The translations under genes and the position numbers were made by a program. A DNA stretch of 7,316 nt, taken from Porphyromonadaceae bacterium (GTDB lineage Bacteria; Bacteroidota; Bacteroidia; Bacteroidales; Tannerellaceae). The notes beneath the pieces were generated by a model that made no database searches, had not been told where the DNA came from, and saw only the letters and a list, made by a program, of their open reading frames with translations. This document shows, piece after piece, positions 5,820 through 7,316 of the stretch (position 1 is the stretch's first letter; every line of letters begins with the position of its first letter). The stretch lies in contig DOZP01000324.1 of assembly GCA_003517945.1 (NCBI GenBank), positions 1 to 7,316 of the forward strand. Reading direction: 5' to 3'.

Positions 5820-5850
5820 CCCATGCTGATGCTTAAACAGATAAACCGTC

Positions 5851-7316
5851 ATGCGGGAACAACTGCAACTATTAAAGAAGTTTTTCGGATACGATACATT
5901 CAGGCCTTTACAGGCTGATGTTATCCGACGAACGATGGAAAAGAAAGACTCGCTGGTACTCATGCCGACAGGCGGCGGAAAATCCATATGCTACCAACTA
6001 CCCGCTATTTATCTGCCGGGGACGGCGCTTATCATTTCTCCATTGATCGCATTGATGAAGGATCAGGTGGAAGGGCTTATAGCAAACGGGATCCCGGCCG
6101 TGGCGCTGAACAGTACGATGCCCGAAGGCGAACGGTGGCAAATAAAACGACGTTGCATACAAGGACAAATAAAGCTCCTTTATATTTCTCCCGAAGGCTT
6201 ATTAAGTGAACTGGATTATTTTCTGTCACAAATGAATATATCGCTTATTGCTATCGACGAAGCCCATTGCATATCGCAATGGGGGCACGATTTCAGGCCC
6301 GAATATACGCGTTTGTCCGTACTCAAGGAACGGTTTCCCGAAGTGCCGGTCATTGCGTTGACCGCTACGGCAGATAAAATCACACGGAACGATATTGTAA
6401 AACAACTGAACCTGAATCATCCCGAGACGTTTATATCTTCTTTCGACCGCCCGAACCTTTCACTCGAAGTAAGACGGGGACTCGGACAAAAAGAAAAGAT
6501 CGCAGCCATTGTTCGTTTTATCCGTAACCGCCCGTCGCAAAGCGGCATTATCTATTGCCGGAAACGGAGCGACACGGAAAAAGTGGCGGATATGCTAAAA
6601 CATAATTACAATATTTCCACAGTCGCTTATCATGCCGGGCTATCATCCGGAAAACGTGAAAAGGCGCAAAATGACTTCATTCACGACCGCGTGGAGGTGG
6701 TTTGTGCGACCATTGCCTTCGGGATGGGTATTGATAAAAGTAATATCCGTTGGGTAATTCATTACAATATGCCCGGTAGTATTGAAAATTACTACCAGGA
6801 AATAGGCCGGGCGGGACGCGACGGGGTTGCAAGCGATACGCTTTTATTTTATTCGCTGGGAGATCTGGTGCTATTACGACGGTTTGCCGAAGACAGCGGG
6901 CAGACCGACATTAATATGGAGAAGTTATACCGGATGCAACGGTATTGCGAAACCGACCTTTGCCGCCGGCGCATCTTATTAAGCTATTTCGGCGAAGAAA
7001 CGGCTAATGACTGCGGCAATTGCGATGTCTGCAAAAATCCGCCCCAACGCTTTGATGCCGGTATACTGGTTCAAAAGGCATTAAGCGCCATTCTCCGTAC
7101 AGAAGAACATGTAGGTATACGGATGCTGATCGACATACTGAGGGGTTCGGCCCGTGCGGAATTATTGCAGCAGAATTACCACAGGCTAAAAACTTACGGA
7201 GCCGGGCGTGATCTGCCCTATCCCGTATGGAAAGAGTATATTTACCAGATGCTGCAACTGGGCTTTATCGAAATTGATTACCTGAATAATCAGACGTTAA
7301 AAGTTACGCCGTTAGG
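5851..7316 (+). CDS. recQ: ATP-dependent DNA helicase RecQ (3' end missing)
   Basis: This superfamily 2 helicase unwinds DNA 3' to 5' in recombination and stalled-fork repair. 488 codons are visible and the frame runs off the window. The N-terminal Q-like motif (FGYDTFRPLQADVI, residues 12-25) is followed by Walker A PTGGGKS (39-45), DEAH (136-139), the aromatic-rich loop ISQWGHDFRPEY, motif III TATA (171-174) and motif VI QEIGRAGRDG (316-325). The RecQ zinc-binding cysteines are C371, C388, C391 and C394, with the same spacing as in E. coli RecQ (C-x16-C-x2-C-x2-C). The RQC winged-helix domain begins near residue 400 and is cut at the edge. A C-terminal HRDC domain would be expected beyond it, since family members are about 590-730 residues, but is not visible. 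The ATG at 5851 is chosen because it gives the usual short N-terminus and follows the consensus promoter by 31 bp. Upstream ATGs at 5823 and 5829 are out of frame. Confidence 0.97.
   Translation, partial: MREQLQLLKKFFGYDTFRPLQADVIRRTMEKKDSLVLMPTGGGKSICYQLPAIYLPGTALIISPLIALMKDQVEGLIANGIPAVALNSTMPEGERWQIKRRCIQGQIKLLYISPEGLLSELDYFLSQMNISLIAIDEAHCISQWGHDFRPEYTRLSVLKERFPEVPVIALTATADKITRNDIVKQLNLNHPETFISSFDRPNLSLEVRRGLGQKEKIAAIVRFIRNRPSQSGIIYCRKRSDTEKVADMLKHNYNISTVAYHAGLSSGKREKAQNDFIHDRVEVVCATIAFGMGIDKSNIRWVIHYNMPGSIENYYQEIGRAGRDGVASDTLLFYSLGDLVLLRRFAEDSGQTDINMEKLYRMQRYCETDLCRRRILLSYFGEETANDCGNCDVCKNPPQRFDAGILVQKALSAILRTEEHVGIRMLIDILRGSARAELLQQNYHRLKTYGAGRDLPYPVWKEYIYQMLQLGFIEIDYLNNQTLKVTPL

Overview
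The window looks like a chromosomal segment of a Bacteroidota bacterium, most likely order Bacteroidales (Bacteroides/Parabacteroides-like). The evidence is two promoters that match the Bacteroides housekeeping consensus exactly (TTTG-N19-TAnnTTTG), no clear Shine-Dalgarno sequences ahead of the starts, an ECF sigma/anti-sigma pair of Bacteroidales type, and protein sequences with a Bacteroidales character. There is no rRNA, tRNA, CRISPR array, insertion sequence or phage gene.

Layout. (1) 1-2180, plus strand: the 3' part of a sigma-54-dependent NtrC-type regulator, followed after 36 bp by an NtrB/NtrY-like membrane histidine kinase; together they form a two-component system. (2) 2264-2952, minus strand: a two-gene operon with a small basic protein that may have a ribbon-helix-helix fold, then tadA (tRNA-A34 deaminase). 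The two are joined by a one-base stop/start overlap and driven by a consensus promoter at 2978-3008. (3) 3148-5711, plus strand: a four-gene cluster with an ECF sigma factor, a single-pass membrane protein likely to be its anti-sigma factor, a small exported protein, and an exported protein predicted to be an outer-membrane beta-barrel. (4) 5851 to the end, plus strand: recQ helicase with its own consensus promoter, cut by the window edge in the RQC domain.

How it fits together. The regulator/kinase pair, tadA and recQ are ordinary families. The least described part is the ECF cluster: a cytoplasmic sigma factor, an inner-membrane partner, a periplasmic or surface small protein and an outer-membrane barrel would make a complete envelope-to-transcription signalling route, or a regulon encoded next to its own regulator. 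The divergent control region 2953-3147 is dense. It has a consensus promoter on the minus strand with an 8-bp direct repeat in it, and on the plus strand a TACATTTG -7-like box at the centre of a perfect 9-bp inverted repeat. By eye the ECF cluster is more AT-rich than the flanking genes. All family names are from reading the proteins; no database search was run.
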